Assembly: GCA_003228195.2 (NCBI GenBank)
Contig: QGNO01000002.1
Location: 86,824-150,823, forward strand
Direction of reading: 5' to 3'
Length of the DNA: 64,000 nucleotides
Source: Chloroflexota bacterium
GTDB taxonomy: Bacteria; Chloroflexota; Dehalococcoidia; Lucifugimonadales; QGNO01
Made by a program: the position numbers and the translations under genes. Numbering within the stretch: the stretch's first letter is position 1; the number at the start of each line of letters is the position of its first letter. Shown piece by piece: positions 54,186 to 63,671 of the stretch. The notes under the pieces were generated by a model, which saw only the letters and a list, made by a program, of their open reading frames with translations, was not told the origin of the DNA and did not search any database.

Positions 54186-57100
54186 ATGAATAAATCTGTA
54201 CTTACAATACTAAAACTATCGACAGTTTTAATGCTGATTCTAACTGGATGCGGGAGTGACGGAAGTACGTCCGTTTCCGACAAATCAACACCTGAGCCTA
54301 CGGCAACCAAAATTCCCACTACCGTTGCGGCAACTCCTGCGCCGACTAAAGATAACCAAATCACCGCAACCGCGAACGTCAACCAGGGACAAAAAGATAA
54401 AGCCAGATCACCTACCCCTGCTATACCGAGTAATGATAAGACGCAAGCGACGGGATCATCCATCTCAACTCCCACTCCTACACCCAGCCCGGAAACACTA
54501 CATAAATTCCAAGGATCCGGAAGCACCACGACAGAAGCGTTTATTACAAACCAATCAGCGAAAGTGGGGATAGAATACAAGGGAGGCCCAATATCAGTAG
54601 GCCTACTTGAAGGCAACCCCTCACCCAGAAACATTTACGACGGACCAGTAAGCGACTCCAATTCATACAAAAGCAGGGCGATCGAACCGGGAAGCTACGG
54701 AGTTGTCGTGACATGTGAAGGCCCCTGTCAGTGGACCATAACTATCGAATCTTCAGAAACAGCATCAACTTCAACCACACAACAATCCAAGGCTACGAAA
54801 GAAACTGCCCAATCGAGCACGATGAACGGCAGCGACTCAAAGAGCAAACAGAAGATAATTCCCGAAATAGTTAAAGCGGAATGGGATGTTTTCGAATCTA
54901 AACAGGCTTCAAAAATTCTTTCTGCACCTAAAACGGGGTTAATAACTCTCAATTACGACTCGACCACAACCACAACCAACGTATCGGGAGTTGCCGGATC
55001 CGTACCATCGAAAGCTCACGTTATGGTAGCGAATCTGGAGTTAGGAGACTTTGTTGTAGTAGCAGCGGATGGCAACGGTTCTTTTGACGCAAACATAAGT
55101 GGACATCCGGGCACTCACATCATGGTTAAACAAGATACAACTCAGCAAATTTTCAATGCAGAGAATCCTGCTGAAACTCACGGACCAAACACTCTGAGAA
55201 CCATCTTCCCTCCAGGTGTGCTAATACCAATTCCAATGGAAAATAACGGAGGTGGGTTGAATTTCAGCTCAGCTGCACGGCTATCTAGTGACGAAGATGC
55301 ACCTTGGACAATCGACGGGAGCGCCTCTAAAAAAGCCCTTACATTAGGGCAATCTATTCCAATATCCGGAACAGTCTCGATCCGAACGGGCGAAAAGACA
55401 CCCCCGTCCAAAGCCAAATTAGACTTTCAGTCAGAGTTCCTAGTCAACTCTAGCGGACGGCAGGTAGGTGGGTCACGCATCTTTACCACTAATCTGTTTA
55501 CTCCAACCAATCTTCCAATAGAGAGCAAAGGCCTCTTAGGTAAACAGTACCGTCTAGGAGAAGCAGACTTAGATTGGAAATTCGACGGAGATAATTGGAC
55601 CAGTGACTTTTCTGCGACCTTAACGCCAGGAGACAGGTCACCTACAGGCTTACATCTACTTAAAGCATCTTTAAACGGCGTTTCAAGCCTGCCAAGGAAA
55701 GGGAATCAGAATGTCCTTCATCGTTCTTTTCTCCAAGAAGCATCTTTAGGCACAATGACCGTCGGTGAAACCGGGGCGATGACTCTTACTTCCACTCTGT
55801 TAGCAGATGAACTCAGTGAAGGGTCACGAGGCGGAGTAATTTCGAGAGAGGATCAGGGCATATTTGATATAATTCACCGAGCAGGAGTGAGGCATCAACC
55901 TGTCATCTCAAGGCTGGACGGATACGGAAAATCTTGGAGCTACCGGCTGGAACCGTACATGCCGCTCCTAGGAGTTGTTGACAGATCACCTCCAGCCACT
56001 CCTTCAATCAAATTTGACTTTGCAGCGAGCAACCTCACGGTGGCGGTATTAAGGCCAGACGGTAAAACAGATACTCTTGGACCTGCACCTTTAGCAAAGT
56101 ATGCGGTCAAATCTCCACGAACCCCCTGGCACAAGACGGTTTCGGAAGGAGGAGGCAACTTAGGTGAGGTCCCGCAACTACAGTCGGATGTTGACGCTTT
56201 CAACTATGAATTTCCTGCTGACGGAAATTATGTTGTCACTCTTAACGGTGAGATAAAAGACATCTCCGGACGTACATATGCGATCACCGGGACCTACGAC
56301 ATAACTGTAGCAAACGTACTAGACATTGAAACAAATATCCTGCCTGGAACACCTTTTGATATCGGCGATAGTTTCCCAGTTGGCCTGCGGGTTATGCCAG
56401 GCTTGCCGGCAACTATCGATTACACAATAACCCGTGTCGGATCAGACGGAATCAGCAAAACGGACAAAATTTCAGGGAAGGCCAATGATCACGGTTGGTG
56501 GGACGGAGACGGAAACACTGTAACGTTCGATAAAGACGGTGAGTACCGACTGGATGTGGAGGCACGTTACTCTGATTCAGTGGACAATCTTTGGGTAGGA
56601 AGAATGAGCTTTGGGAGCGCGATAGCGACTGAAAACGCACCGATGATCCTCCACGGAAGGCGCGGCCCCAATAGAGTTTCCAAGATACCTAAGCCCTGGG
56701 GATTCAGCAGTGACTTCGTTGACACAGATGCTGACCATATTCAATTCCCCTATTTCGCCGGCGACGTTATGTGGGGCAAAAACAAAGGGAACCTTGCAGA
56801 CTCGGTTGCGGTGCTGACAAGCTTACAACTAATTGATGAAACGCATCCTCTGATTGCCAGGATCAAGGAAAATGTAGAATCCGTTGACGGTATAGCTGCT
56901 TCCAAGCTAATCAAGGTAGGGCAGGTTCCGATAAAAACAGATGCTGATCTGGCTTCGCCTGAGGCGGTAGATCTTTGGGCATACGTATACGCATCAGTCC
57001 AAAAGCCTGGCATTCGTGTACGCGAGCACGTACTCGGTGATGACTCGGGCGGTACTTACTGGAGATTTGATGATGCATATCACATGCAATCAGGGAACGG

Positions 57101-58724
57101 CAGAGAAGGCGACCTTCCGGGAGACTTTAAGTTCATGTACGCAGCAACAGCTGTTACAGATCCAAAATTAAAGACAGGAGTGTACGCAACATACGGGTCA
57201 GGATGGGTGCTCGCACCTGACAGTGATCCTATGGGTGCCCGATTCATGCCGCCATTCCAGGGCTCCGCTGGAGGACCGGACGGCGGTCCGCTCTTTAAAA
57301 TTCATGGTCGTGAAATTGATATTTTCTTCCTCCCACTTGGGGTGAGGCCCGGTGCGATCTTTGAGGTGGGTGAAACTTTCAGAATGGCTGGCCCAATAAT
57401 GCCTACGTTAGACAGCTATGTGAGTTACACAGTTGAATCACCAAGTGGGCAAATACGGCGATTTGAAGGGTCTGCAAATTCGATAGGATATTTCTACGAC
57501 CCCAATGATGATTTCGTCATGTATGAACCAGGGCTGTGGAAGGTAAACCTGAGCGTAAGCCACATCGGGCTGACAAGCGCTGGCCTGGTAGAGTCTCCAT
57601 ACCCTGAAGGCACCCCGTTAACTCCGGATGGTACGTTCAGTTTTGTTGTTAAAGGCACTGAAACCGAGTTACTTGAAATTAAAACCGACCTTTCGAACTT
57701 AACACCCGCTGAGTGGTTTAGTAACGTTAGAAATGCCAGGTTCGAGGCAAAAATCCCTACGGGATTCAGCGCAGATTCGGCGCGAGTAATAGTCACAATG
57801 CCAGGGATTGTCCTGGTAAACAAGGAAATCTCTACTGGCGGGAACGAACTGATCTGGGAACTCGATGCAGAAGATTTGAACTCTCTAGCCAACAACTTTG
57901 ATTACGAATACGGTATTGCCGATACAATACAGATTACCTTTTTTGCTAAAGGAACCCTTAATGGGAAGTCCTCACAAGCTACCGGGACGATGGTTACGCA
58001 TGGTGCTAGGGTCCCCCGCGTACCAAAGTTCGAAATCAAGAAAGCTGACCTCCCTGAACTGTCCACTTTCCTTACAAACAAAACGGATCAGTTTATTGTC
58101 GATTTAGAGCACGTGGCCGGAGGACATCCTTTCAAAGGGTCCGGTGCTAATGATCCAGACGATGGAGCCCATGTAAATTGGGACAACAGTAGTAACCGAT
58201 GGCCAAAAGGAACTCCCGTTACGGAATATCCCGCAATATATGCAGTCGCTGACGGCTACGTAGAAGCGGTGAATACCTACGAACCAGTCGGCGGGACAAA
58301 CTTTAAGTATTCATTTCATTATTTCTTTGCCCAGACAAACGGTGTCGGCATGAAAGTTCATATGTCTATCGAACCTTCAACTAATCCTAGAGACAGCTCT
58401 TTTTATGAGCCTTTTATCAAGGTGAAGGAAGGCCAGTCGGTCAGGAAGGGAGATATCATGGCCTACATGTATCTTGAACCGAATGACGACTACCCAGGGC
58501 CCCATATCCACTTCAGTATCCAGCCAGAGGGTCACAGCCAACAGGCACCTGCAATATTTACTGATAAGATACTTGATGAATTCTACTCAAAGTGGGGGAT
58601 TTTTAAATTCGACCGCCAGGGTAGTCCAAGTGACAGTGACGTAGCCATGCCAAAGTGTTGGGGTTACAAAATTACTGCATCGGAAAACCCGTATGGCTCC
58701 GGTGCCTCCGATTGCTTTAGTTAA
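54186..58724 (+). CDS. Giant lipoprotein with C-terminal LytM/M23-like domain
   Basis: 1512 residues. Signal peptide with lipobox ILTGCGSD (Cys22) precedes a Thr/Pro-rich linker up to about residue 100. A small beta-rich domain follows (FQGSGSTTTEAFITN to GPCQWTITIES), then a second linker, Ig-like stretches over most of the length, and a C-terminal domain with M23 features: AHVNWDN near residue 1329 (HxxxD), PAIYAVADGYVEAV, VKEGQSVRKGDIMAYM and PGPHIHFSI near 1440 (HxH). M23 peptidases cut peptidoglycan cross-bridges, but the zinc site here is only partly canonical. It leads a row of surface-protein genes. Confidence 0.87.
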   Translation: MNKSVLTILKLSTVLMLILTGCGSDGSTSVSDKSTPEPTATKIPTTVAATPAPTKDNQITATANVNQGQKDKARSPTPAIPSNDKTQATGSSISTPTPTPSPETLHKFQGSGSTTTEAFITNQSAKVGIEYKGGPISVGLLEGNPSPRNIYDGPVSDSNSYKSRAIEPGSYGVVVTCEGPCQWTITIESSETASTSTTQQSKATKETAQSSTMNGSDSKSKQKIIPEIVKAEWDVFESKQASKILSAPKTGLITLNYDSTTTTTNVSGVAGSVPSKAHVMVANLELGDFVVVAADGNGSFDANISGHPGTHIMVKQDTTQQIFNAENPAETHGPNTLRTIFPPGVLIPIPMENNGGGLNFSSAARLSSDEDAPWTIDGSASKKALTLGQSIPISGTVSIRTGEKTPPSKAKLDFQSEFLVNSSGRQVGGSRIFTTNLFTPTNLPIESKGLLGKQYRLGEADLDWKFDGDNWTSDFSATLTPGDRSPTGLHLLKASLNGVSSLPRKGNQNVLHRSFLQEASLGTMTVGETGAMTLTSTLLADELSEGSRGGVISREDQGIFDIIHRAGVRHQPVISRLDGYGKSWSYRLEPYMPLLGVVDRSPPATPSIKFDFAASNLTVAVLRPDGKTDTLGPAPLAKYAVKSPRTPWHKTVSEGGGNLGEVPQLQSDVDAFNYEFPADGNYVVTLNGEIKDISGRTYAITGTYDITVANVLDIETNILPGTPFDIGDSFPVGLRVMPGLPATIDYTITRVGSDGISKTDKISGKANDHGWWDGDGNTVTFDKDGEYRLDVEARYSDSVDNLWVGRMSFGSAIATENAPMILHGRRGPNRVSKIPKPWGFSSDFVDTDADHIQFPYFAGDVMWGKNKGNLADSVAVLTSLQLIDETHPLIARIKENVESVDGIAASKLIKVGQVPIKTDADLASPEAVDLWAYVYASVQKPGIRVREHVLGDDSGGTYWRFDDAYHMQSGNGREGDLPGDFKFMYAATAVTDPKLKTGVYATYGSGWVLAPDSDPMGARFMPPFQGSAGGPDGGPLFKIHGREIDIFFLPLGVRPGAIFEVGETFRMAGPIMPTLDSYVSYTVESPSGQIRRFEGSANSIGYFYDPNDDFVMYEPGLWKVNLSVSHIGLTSAGLVESPYPEGTPLTPDGTFSFVVKGTETELLEIKTDLSNLTPAEWFSNVRNARFEAKIPTGFSADSARVIVTMPGIVLVNKEISTGGNELIWELDAEDLNSLANNFDYEYGIADTIQITFFAKGTLNGKSSQATGTMVTHGARVPRVPKFEIKKADLPELSTFLTNKTDQFIVDLEHVAGGHPFKGSGANDPDDGAHVNWDNSSNRWPKGTPVTEYPAIYAVADGYVEAVNTYEPVGGTNFKYSFHYFFAQTNGVGMKVHMSIEPSTNPRDSSFYEPFIKVKEGQSVRKGDIMAYMYLEPNDDYPGPHIHFSIQPEGHSQQAPAIFTDKILDEFYSKWGIFKFDRQGSPSDSDVAMPKCWGYKITASENPYGSGASDCFS

Positions 58725-58762
58725 GTCTGATCAACCTAAACCAATAGAAAGGACTGCCTAAG

Positions 58763-60622
58763 CTGAACCTTAAGAAAACGCTCCCCACCTTTTTGTTACT
58801 GTTCGCAGCCTTGGTATTGATGTTCGTTAGGTGTGGCAGAGACCTGCTGGTATCTGACCCAAAGGCGCCACCAGATATAACGAGGACGATTTCCGAACCT
58901 GTCGAGCCAGAGCCAGAGCCAGAGCCAGAGCCAGACGATATAGCACCAACATCGGCTTCGGCTATATCCGTATCACCTAATGGGACTCTTGTAGCAGCAG
59001 TTAATCCTGACAGTAACTCTATAACCGTGCTCAATGCGATCACTTTAGAAATACTTGGTGAAACCCAGGTAGGAAAAGATCCAAGGACGCTGTCTTTCAC
59101 GCCTGACTCGAGAAATATTATTGTTGCGAATCAAGGCTCCGGAACGATATCGATAGTAGATATACGTAATAGTGTTTTAAAGGCAGAGTACCTGGTAGGA
59201 CCGAGGCCGTATGGAGTGGTAAATGACGGCAAACGAGCATACGTGACTGAGTCCGTAAAAGGACAAGTGGTCACGATTGCACTAGATAGCGGCACAGTGG
59301 AAAGGCGTATCTCTGTTGGTCCTTCCCCAACAGGGCTAGCGATAAACTCAGCTAAACAGCAACTTTTCGTGACACATCTTTTTGATGGGGCTTTAACAGT
59401 CCTTGATACTTCAACATCTGAAGTTGGGACGAAGGTCCATTCCGGTACGGAGGCAAACATCTCTCAATTCGTAGCTATTTCACCTGATGGCAGCAAGGCA
59501 TATCTCCCACAAACCAGGTCTAATGTTGCAAACACCGCAAGGCTCTTTGACACAACTGTTTTCCCAATAGTAAACGTGTTCAACATTGAAAATCTCAATC
59601 TTTCGGTGGAGAACAGGATAACGTTAGATACGGCTGATGAACCTGTGAATATGCCTTTTTCTGTAGCGCTATCACCAGACGGAAAGAGAATTTATATAAG
59701 TAACGCAGGTAGCAACGATATATCCGTAATTGATCTTGGCAGTAACAAGGGGGTAGCGCACATATCCGTAGGATCTAACCCTCGCGGAATAGCCATTACA
59801 CCAAACGGTTCCCACCTATTCGTCAACAACGTACTCGACGGAACGGTTTCAGTAATCGATACGCAGTCCTTCGAGATCATACGAACCGTAAAAGTAACGG
59901 ACATACCTTTGCCGCCTCATGTATTGGAAGGCAAAAAAATCTTCAATTCAGCCAGTTCGCCCTTGCTTACAACTGACAACTGGATCTCCTGTGCAACCTG
60001 CCATTTTGACGGCTCTATGGATAAGCGGACCTGGCTCGGGTTCCCAGACGGGCCACGGAACACCCCGTCTCTCTTGGGAACAGCAGAGACACTACCACTT
60101 CACTGGTCGGGAGATTTTAACGAATTACAGGACGTCGAAATCACTATAAGGAAGATCCAGTTCGGAGACGGCCTAATCAAAGGTCAAGCTTACGATTCGC
60201 TGGGGACTAATCACGCCGGGCTATCTAAGAAACTGGACTATTTGGCATCCTACATGGCCTCATTGACTCTCTCGCCATCCCCTTACAGAATCGATACAGA
60301 TCTCACTGTTCAGGGCAAAACTGTTTTCGAAAATCATGGTTGCGCTACCTGCCATATCTCACCACTTTATGCAGACTCAAGATCTCACGATGTTGGTACC
60401 GGTGATCCTAAAGAAGAGAAAAATCCTCACGGTACCAGCACTAGTTTCGACACACCAACGCTGCGTGGAATCTGGGCTACGGCTCCCTACTTCCATGACG
60501 GCAGCGCAAGAACTTTAGAAGAGGTACTCCAATCCGGAACCACCCATGACATCGCGAGCGAATTAACGGATAATGAACTAGAAACTTTAGTTGACTTCTT
60601 AAGAGGGCTCCCATTCGAATAA
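58763..60622 (+). CDS. YVTN beta-propeller/dihaem cytochrome c (MauG/CCP-like), membrane-anchored
   Basis: About 619 residues. A CTG at 58763, nine nt after AAAGGA, gives an N-terminus of two Lys and a hydrophobic core (LPTFLLLFAALVLMFV); a TTG at 58793 would lose the Lys pair. The residue after the core is Cys, but the lipobox FVRC is atypical. A Glu/Pro linker (a GAGCCA hexamer five times at 58904-58933) precedes YVTN-type propeller blades such as VANQGSGTISIVDI and ISVGSNPRGIAITPNG. The C-terminal half has haem sites CATCH at 59990-60004 and at 60341-60355, HWSGDFNELQDVE and TAPYFHDGSARTLEEVL, as in MauG and dihaem peroxidases. Confidence 0.88.
   Translation: MNLKKTLPTFLLLFAALVLMFVRCGRDLLVSDPKAPPDITRTISEPVEPEPEPEPEPDDIAPTSASAISVSPNGTLVAAVNPDSNSITVLNAITLEILGETQVGKDPRTLSFTPDSRNIIVANQGSGTISIVDIRNSVLKAEYLVGPRPYGVVNDGKRAYVTESVKGQVVTIALDSGTVERRISVGPSPTGLAINSAKQQLFVTHLFDGALTVLDTSTSEVGTKVHSGTEANISQFVAISPDGSKAYLPQTRSNVANTARLFDTTVFPIVNVFNIENLNLSVENRITLDTADEPVNMPFSVALSPDGKRIYISNAGSNDISVIDLGSNKGVAHISVGSNPRGIAITPNGSHLFVNNVLDGTVSVIDTQSFEIIRTVKVTDIPLPPHVLEGKKIFNSASSPLLTTDNWISCATCHFDGSMDKRTWLGFPDGPRNTPSLLGTAETLPLHWSGDFNELQDVEITIRKIQFGDGLIKGQAYDSLGTNHAGLSKKLDYLASYMASLTLSPSPYRIDTDLTVQGKTVFENHGCATCHISPLYADSRSHDVGTGDPKEEKNPHGTSTSFDTPTLRGIWATAPYFHDGSARTLEEVLQSGTTHDIASELTDNELETLVDFLRGLPFE
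58904..58933 (+). repeat. In-frame GAGCCA hexanucleotide repeat, five copies
   Basis: Encodes the EP-repeat linker of the cytochrome gene. The unit of six keeps the frame if copy number changes. Confidence 0.9.
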
Positions 60623-60663
60623 CTTAGGTGATGGTGTTCGGCGATCATAGTTGAGATTAGCTC

Positions 60664-62109
60664 ATGAATAACAAAATCATTTCCCTTATTATCGCTTTCT
60701 CGACCTTCATATTACTGATCACAGGGTGCGGTGGCGATGAACCGCCTGCACAGTATATACAGGCTACACCAAACCCTGAATCTCTAGTCGAAACGCCAGC
60801 GCCTACCGCCACTCCAATTATGGTTACCACTAAACCTTTAACTAAAAATTCAGGCGATCCCGCTCCTACGCCGACGACGGCCTCTGTGAACCAACTATTA
60901 ACGCCAGATCAGACCACAGCTGCAACTTCCACATCACCTGCCATATCAAACGAGTCCAACCAAAAAACGAACTCTGAAGCCAATAAATCAGTGTCTAAGT
61001 CCAGGGATAGAATGTTCATGCGGACGGGAGAAAAAACGGGCGTTTTTAGTTGCACAGAAGACAAAACCAGGGAGTTCCCGTCGCCGATAGTCAAACCGGA
61101 AACCCTTACTGATATCGAACCAATGGGAAAGATGGCGAGTTCCCACGTTACACCAACTGACCATCTCTACGTTCACTGGTCACAACCGGCAGCCGGAGTA
61201 ACGGAATACGTGATGGCACCAGCAGATGGGCAAATCGTCGAGATTAGCAGATTCCCCAGTGACGCCTCTCCAAGATTTGATCCTTCAATAACCATCCCTG
61301 ATTACCGAATGGTTATTATGCACTCATGTGCCTTCTTCACTATCTTTATTCATCTCGCGGAATTAGCCCCTGACATCATTAAACAGACAGGCCCGATCCC
61401 ACTTGGCAATCAATGGTCTTCCACCAGAACCGGGCCTATCGACGTCAAAGCTGGTGATCCCCTATCCAAAACAAACGGTGGTGACGGGCTAGACTGGAGT
61501 GCTCACGATGCCGACGTCCTACTTTCGGGATTTATTGAACCTGACCGCTACAGTGGAGAGCCGTGGAAGATACACACCGTAAACCCTTTCCAGTACTACA
61601 AAGAACCTTTGAAATCCCAACTTCTTTCAAAAGTAGTCCGTAAAACGGAACCTAGAGCGGGGAAAATAGATTACGACATTGAAGGTACTATAGCCGGGAA
61701 CTGGTTTCTTGAGGGAACAGATGATTACAGCGGCAACACAAACGAATCTGCATACTGGAAGGGGCATCTAACACTAGCCTACGGCTACATTGACCCCACC
61801 CAGATACGAATCTCGCTAGGTTTTGATTCAGGCATAGATGACAAGCAACTCTGCAACGTGTGTTTCGGGGCCTATGGAATTCGGGATAACAAACCTGACC
61901 CTGCCTCAATCGGGCCTGCTGACGGCCTGGTCAAATACGAGTTGATGTCCAGGCAAGGTCCTAATCATGAACAAGTCGGAGATACATCGCTCGGAACGTT
62001 ACTTGTTCAACATATGAGTAACAGGACCTTAAAGGTTGAGTTCGTGCTAGGTAAAACCCCGGATCAGATAGCCGAGTTTTCGGATGATGCTAAAATTTAT
62101 AAGCGGTAG
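60664..62109 (+). CDS. Lipoprotein with LytM-like domain
   Basis: 481 residues. Signal peptide ends at lipobox LLITGCGGD (Cys22), then a Thr/Pro-rich linker to about residue 100. The middle domain resembles the beta-roll of M23/LytM proteins: VHWSQPAAGVTEYVMAPADGQIV (VMAPADG), MVIMHSCAFFTIFIHL and VKAGDPLSKTNGG, but the metal ligands are not clearly complete. The C-terminal domain is beta-rich with a Cys pair (LCNVCFG). It follows the cytochrome gene after 41 nt and resembles the giant lipoprotein in layout, suggesting related surface functions. Confidence 0.82.
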   Translation: MNNKIISLIIAFSTFILLITGCGGDEPPAQYIQATPNPESLVETPAPTATPIMVTTKPLTKNSGDPAPTPTTASVNQLLTPDQTTAATSTSPAISNESNQKTNSEANKSVSKSRDRMFMRTGEKTGVFSCTEDKTREFPSPIVKPETLTDIEPMGKMASSHVTPTDHLYVHWSQPAAGVTEYVMAPADGQIVEISRFPSDASPRFDPSITIPDYRMVIMHSCAFFTIFIHLAELAPDIIKQTGPIPLGNQWSSTRTGPIDVKAGDPLSKTNGGDGLDWSAHDADVLLSGFIEPDRYSGEPWKIHTVNPFQYYKEPLKSQLLSKVVRKTEPRAGKIDYDIEGTIAGNWFLEGTDDYSGNTNESAYWKGHLTLAYGYIDPTQIRISLGFDSGIDDKQLCNVCFGAYGIRDNKPDPASIGPADGLVKYELMSRQGPNHEQVGDTSLGTLLVQHMSNRTLKVEFVLGKTPDQIAEFSDDAKIYKR

Positions 62110-62137
62110 TGAACGCATTCCAGAACCCAAGAATTAC

Positions 62138-62923
62138 TTAACTCTGATCACTATCCGGTGACTTCCCAAGAAGTGCATCACTTGCAATATTTTTTACTTC
62201 TTCGGAGAAGTCTGCATCCGATATCCATTCAATATATTCCGGATCAGAGACAACGATCTCTTCAAGGGACCTGCTACGGTACTTCCCGAACCCCAATGCC
62301 GCTTTGCCTTCCAGCCAGATAAATTTGCCCTCCGAGTCTATTCGTTCCGGTTCGCTACCGTAAAAAAAGTCGTGAAGTCCCTTTACATCGCGAGGTAGTT
62401 CCGGATAGTACTCCATTTGAGCGTCCAAGATTTCGGCGGTGGCTTTTATATCTGCTGCTGATGAATGCGCCTCTTCGAGCTCCTTTCCACAGTACTTTAA
62501 GTAGGCCGCGGCCAGGTCTCGTCGCTCGAAATGATGGAAAATAGCCATAGAGTCTACAATCTTCGCATCATCTAAGGAAAACTCCACATTTGCACGCCTA
62601 AATTCCGACTCGAGCATAGGTAAATCGAATCGCTTTGCATTGAATCCCGCGAAGTCGCACCCATCTATAAACTCTCTAAGGCTTCTTGCGTACTGTTGAA
62701 ACGGGGGCTCGTGTGCTACATCCTCATCCGTAATTCCGTGAACAGCCGTAGCGCCGAACGGTATAGGAATACCGGGGTTAATGCGTTTGCTTCGAATCTC
62801 CTCAGTGCCATCTGGATGTCTTTTTAGCACCGTCAATTCCACAATTCGGTCCAAGCCTGTGTTTAGACCAGTAGTCTCCAGATCAACGAACAGAAGGGGT
62901 CTTTCAAGTATGAGTTCTGGCAT
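62138..62923 (-). CDS. DEDDh 3'-5' exonuclease (DnaQ/ExoX-like)
   Basis: 261 residues. The exonuclease fold has LFVDLETTGLNTGLDRIVEL (first D and E), GITDEDVAHEPPF, DFAGFNAKRFDLPMLESEF (second D) and HSSAADIKATAEIL (final H and D), a DEDDh set. The C-terminal GKYRSRSLEEIVVSDPEYIEWI is the short domain found at the end of exodeoxyribonuclease X-type proteins. It could proofread or take part in repair. It is convergent with the lipoprotein gene. Confidence 0.9.
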   Translation of the reverse strand: MPELILERPLLFVDLETTGLNTGLDRIVELTVLKRHPDGTEEIRSKRINPGIPIPFGATAVHGITDEDVAHEPPFQQYARSLREFIDGCDFAGFNAKRFDLPMLESEFRRANVEFSLDDAKIVDSMAIFHHFERRDLAAAYLKYCGKELEEAHSSAADIKATAEILDAQMEYYPELPRDVKGLHDFFYGSEPERIDSEGKFIWLEGKAALGFGKYRSRSLEEIVVSDPEYIEWISDADFSEEVKNIASDALLGKSPDSDQS

Positions 62924-63020
62924 AATCTAATCTCTGAACTAAAATTTCCCGCAGTATATAACAGTATTGGCACGAAGGTTAAAGGCTAACTTTATGAGAA
63001 ATGAGTGGTAAATATGAGCC

Positions 63021-63257
63021 GTGTGGGAGGATGCCCTGCAGGGTGATGCTAATGCTGCGAATACAGCCCTAAGGATCAGCTGGATGCGTAATAGACTGCT
63101 AGGCCTTGATGCTCCCCATAGCGTAGAGGCTAGGATAGATGTGCTCTCATGGAACCATGACGATACGAGTTTCATAGACCTTCGCAAGGAAGTCTTCGTC
63201 CTCTCGTCTTGTCGACCATCTCCGAAGACTTTGGCAAAGAGGTTAGGTGGTCAATAG
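63021..63257 (+). pseudogene. Fragment of a phage-like protein (terminase small subunit type)
   Basis: A 78-codon frame starts GTG at 63021 just after a stop codon at 63015. Its first half reads DALQGDANAANTALRISWMR, then RNRLLGLDAP. The pattern GDxxAAxxALRIxxxRxxLLGLDAP is common near the C-terminus of phage-encoded small terminase-like and related proteins. The upstream part is missing and the C-terminal half (VLSWNHDDTSFIDL) is less typical, so it is treated as a remnant. It lies 100 nt left of the tRNA-like sequence. Confidence 0.5.
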
Positions 63258-63351
63258 TAGCGATATCCTTACATAGTCACGAAGAGTATTCTGACCAACG
63301 GTTTGTTCAGAAACGCCAGGGTACAGTAGGATAAAGCCTGATTCACTTTAG

Positions 63352-63454
63352 GGACGATTAACATCAAGCACTTACAGGGTGCAACGGCTAGAGCCATACC
63401 AACGTATTTTTTACACGCAGGAGGTCAATGGTTCGAGCCCATTATCGTCCGCCA
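63352..63454 (+). other. Aberrant tRNA-Val(UAC)-like sequence
   Basis: The 3' portion from about 63410 (TTTACACGCAGGAGGTC, then T-arm AATGG-TTCGAGC-CCATT, acceptor ATCGTCC, G, CCA ending 63454) reads as the anticodon loop (UAC), variable loop, T arm and acceptor of a tRNA-Val. GGACGAT at 63352-63358 is the exact acceptor partner, followed by TA as normal. But the middle 61 nt are too long, and neither a D arm nor the 5' half of the anticodon stem (CCTGC) is present. It could be a disrupted tRNA gene or an attachment-site remnant. The discriminator is G, unusual for valine. Confidence 0.5.
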
Positions 63455-63498
63455 CAACCAAGAGATTGATTCAATTGAAGAATATTACTCCAAATATA

Positions 63499-63507
63499 TG
63501 GTATAAT
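63499..63507 (+). promoter_or_regulatory. Extended -10 promoter for the RRM protein gene
   Basis: TGGTATAAT at 63499-63507 is a consensus TGn extended -10 element. No good -35 is at the right distance, which such promoters do not need. The start should be near 63514, giving a leader of about 158 nt. Confidence 0.6.
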
Positions 63508-63632
63508 CTTCGTGAGTGGCAGATGTTTTCACCCCTACACCCGATATCTAAAGCGTCTTTTGTGCCCCATCAGGACTCTCTAAGGCATCACCCCTGTATT
63601 GGTGACTGGATCCTGCCACCTTATTCAAGTGT

Positions 63633-63649
63633 GGCGGCCTAATGCCGCC
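63633..63649 (+). promoter_or_regulatory. Hairpin in RRM gene leader
   Basis: GGCGGC-CTAAT-GCCGCC forms a perfect six-base stem eight nt ahead of the GGAGAGG ribosome site. It may regulate access to the site, as in cold-induced leaders. Confidence 0.4.
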
Positions 63650-63671
63650 GGTTTACGGAGAGGAAAAGGAA

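Noticed and set aside
63000-63400. Group I intron interrupting a tRNA
   Set aside because: A partial P7-like pairing (GACT with AGTC near 63090 and 63270) was seen, but no 5' tRNA half lies upstream and other core elements are not clear.
63352-63454. Intact tRNA-Val, tRNA-Sec, or tmRNA
   Set aside because: The middle is 61 nt with no D arm or 5' anticodon stem for Val; the anticodon loop and length do not fit tRNA-Sec (no UCA loop); and tmRNA would need a much longer body with a tag frame, so only a tRNA-like label is given.
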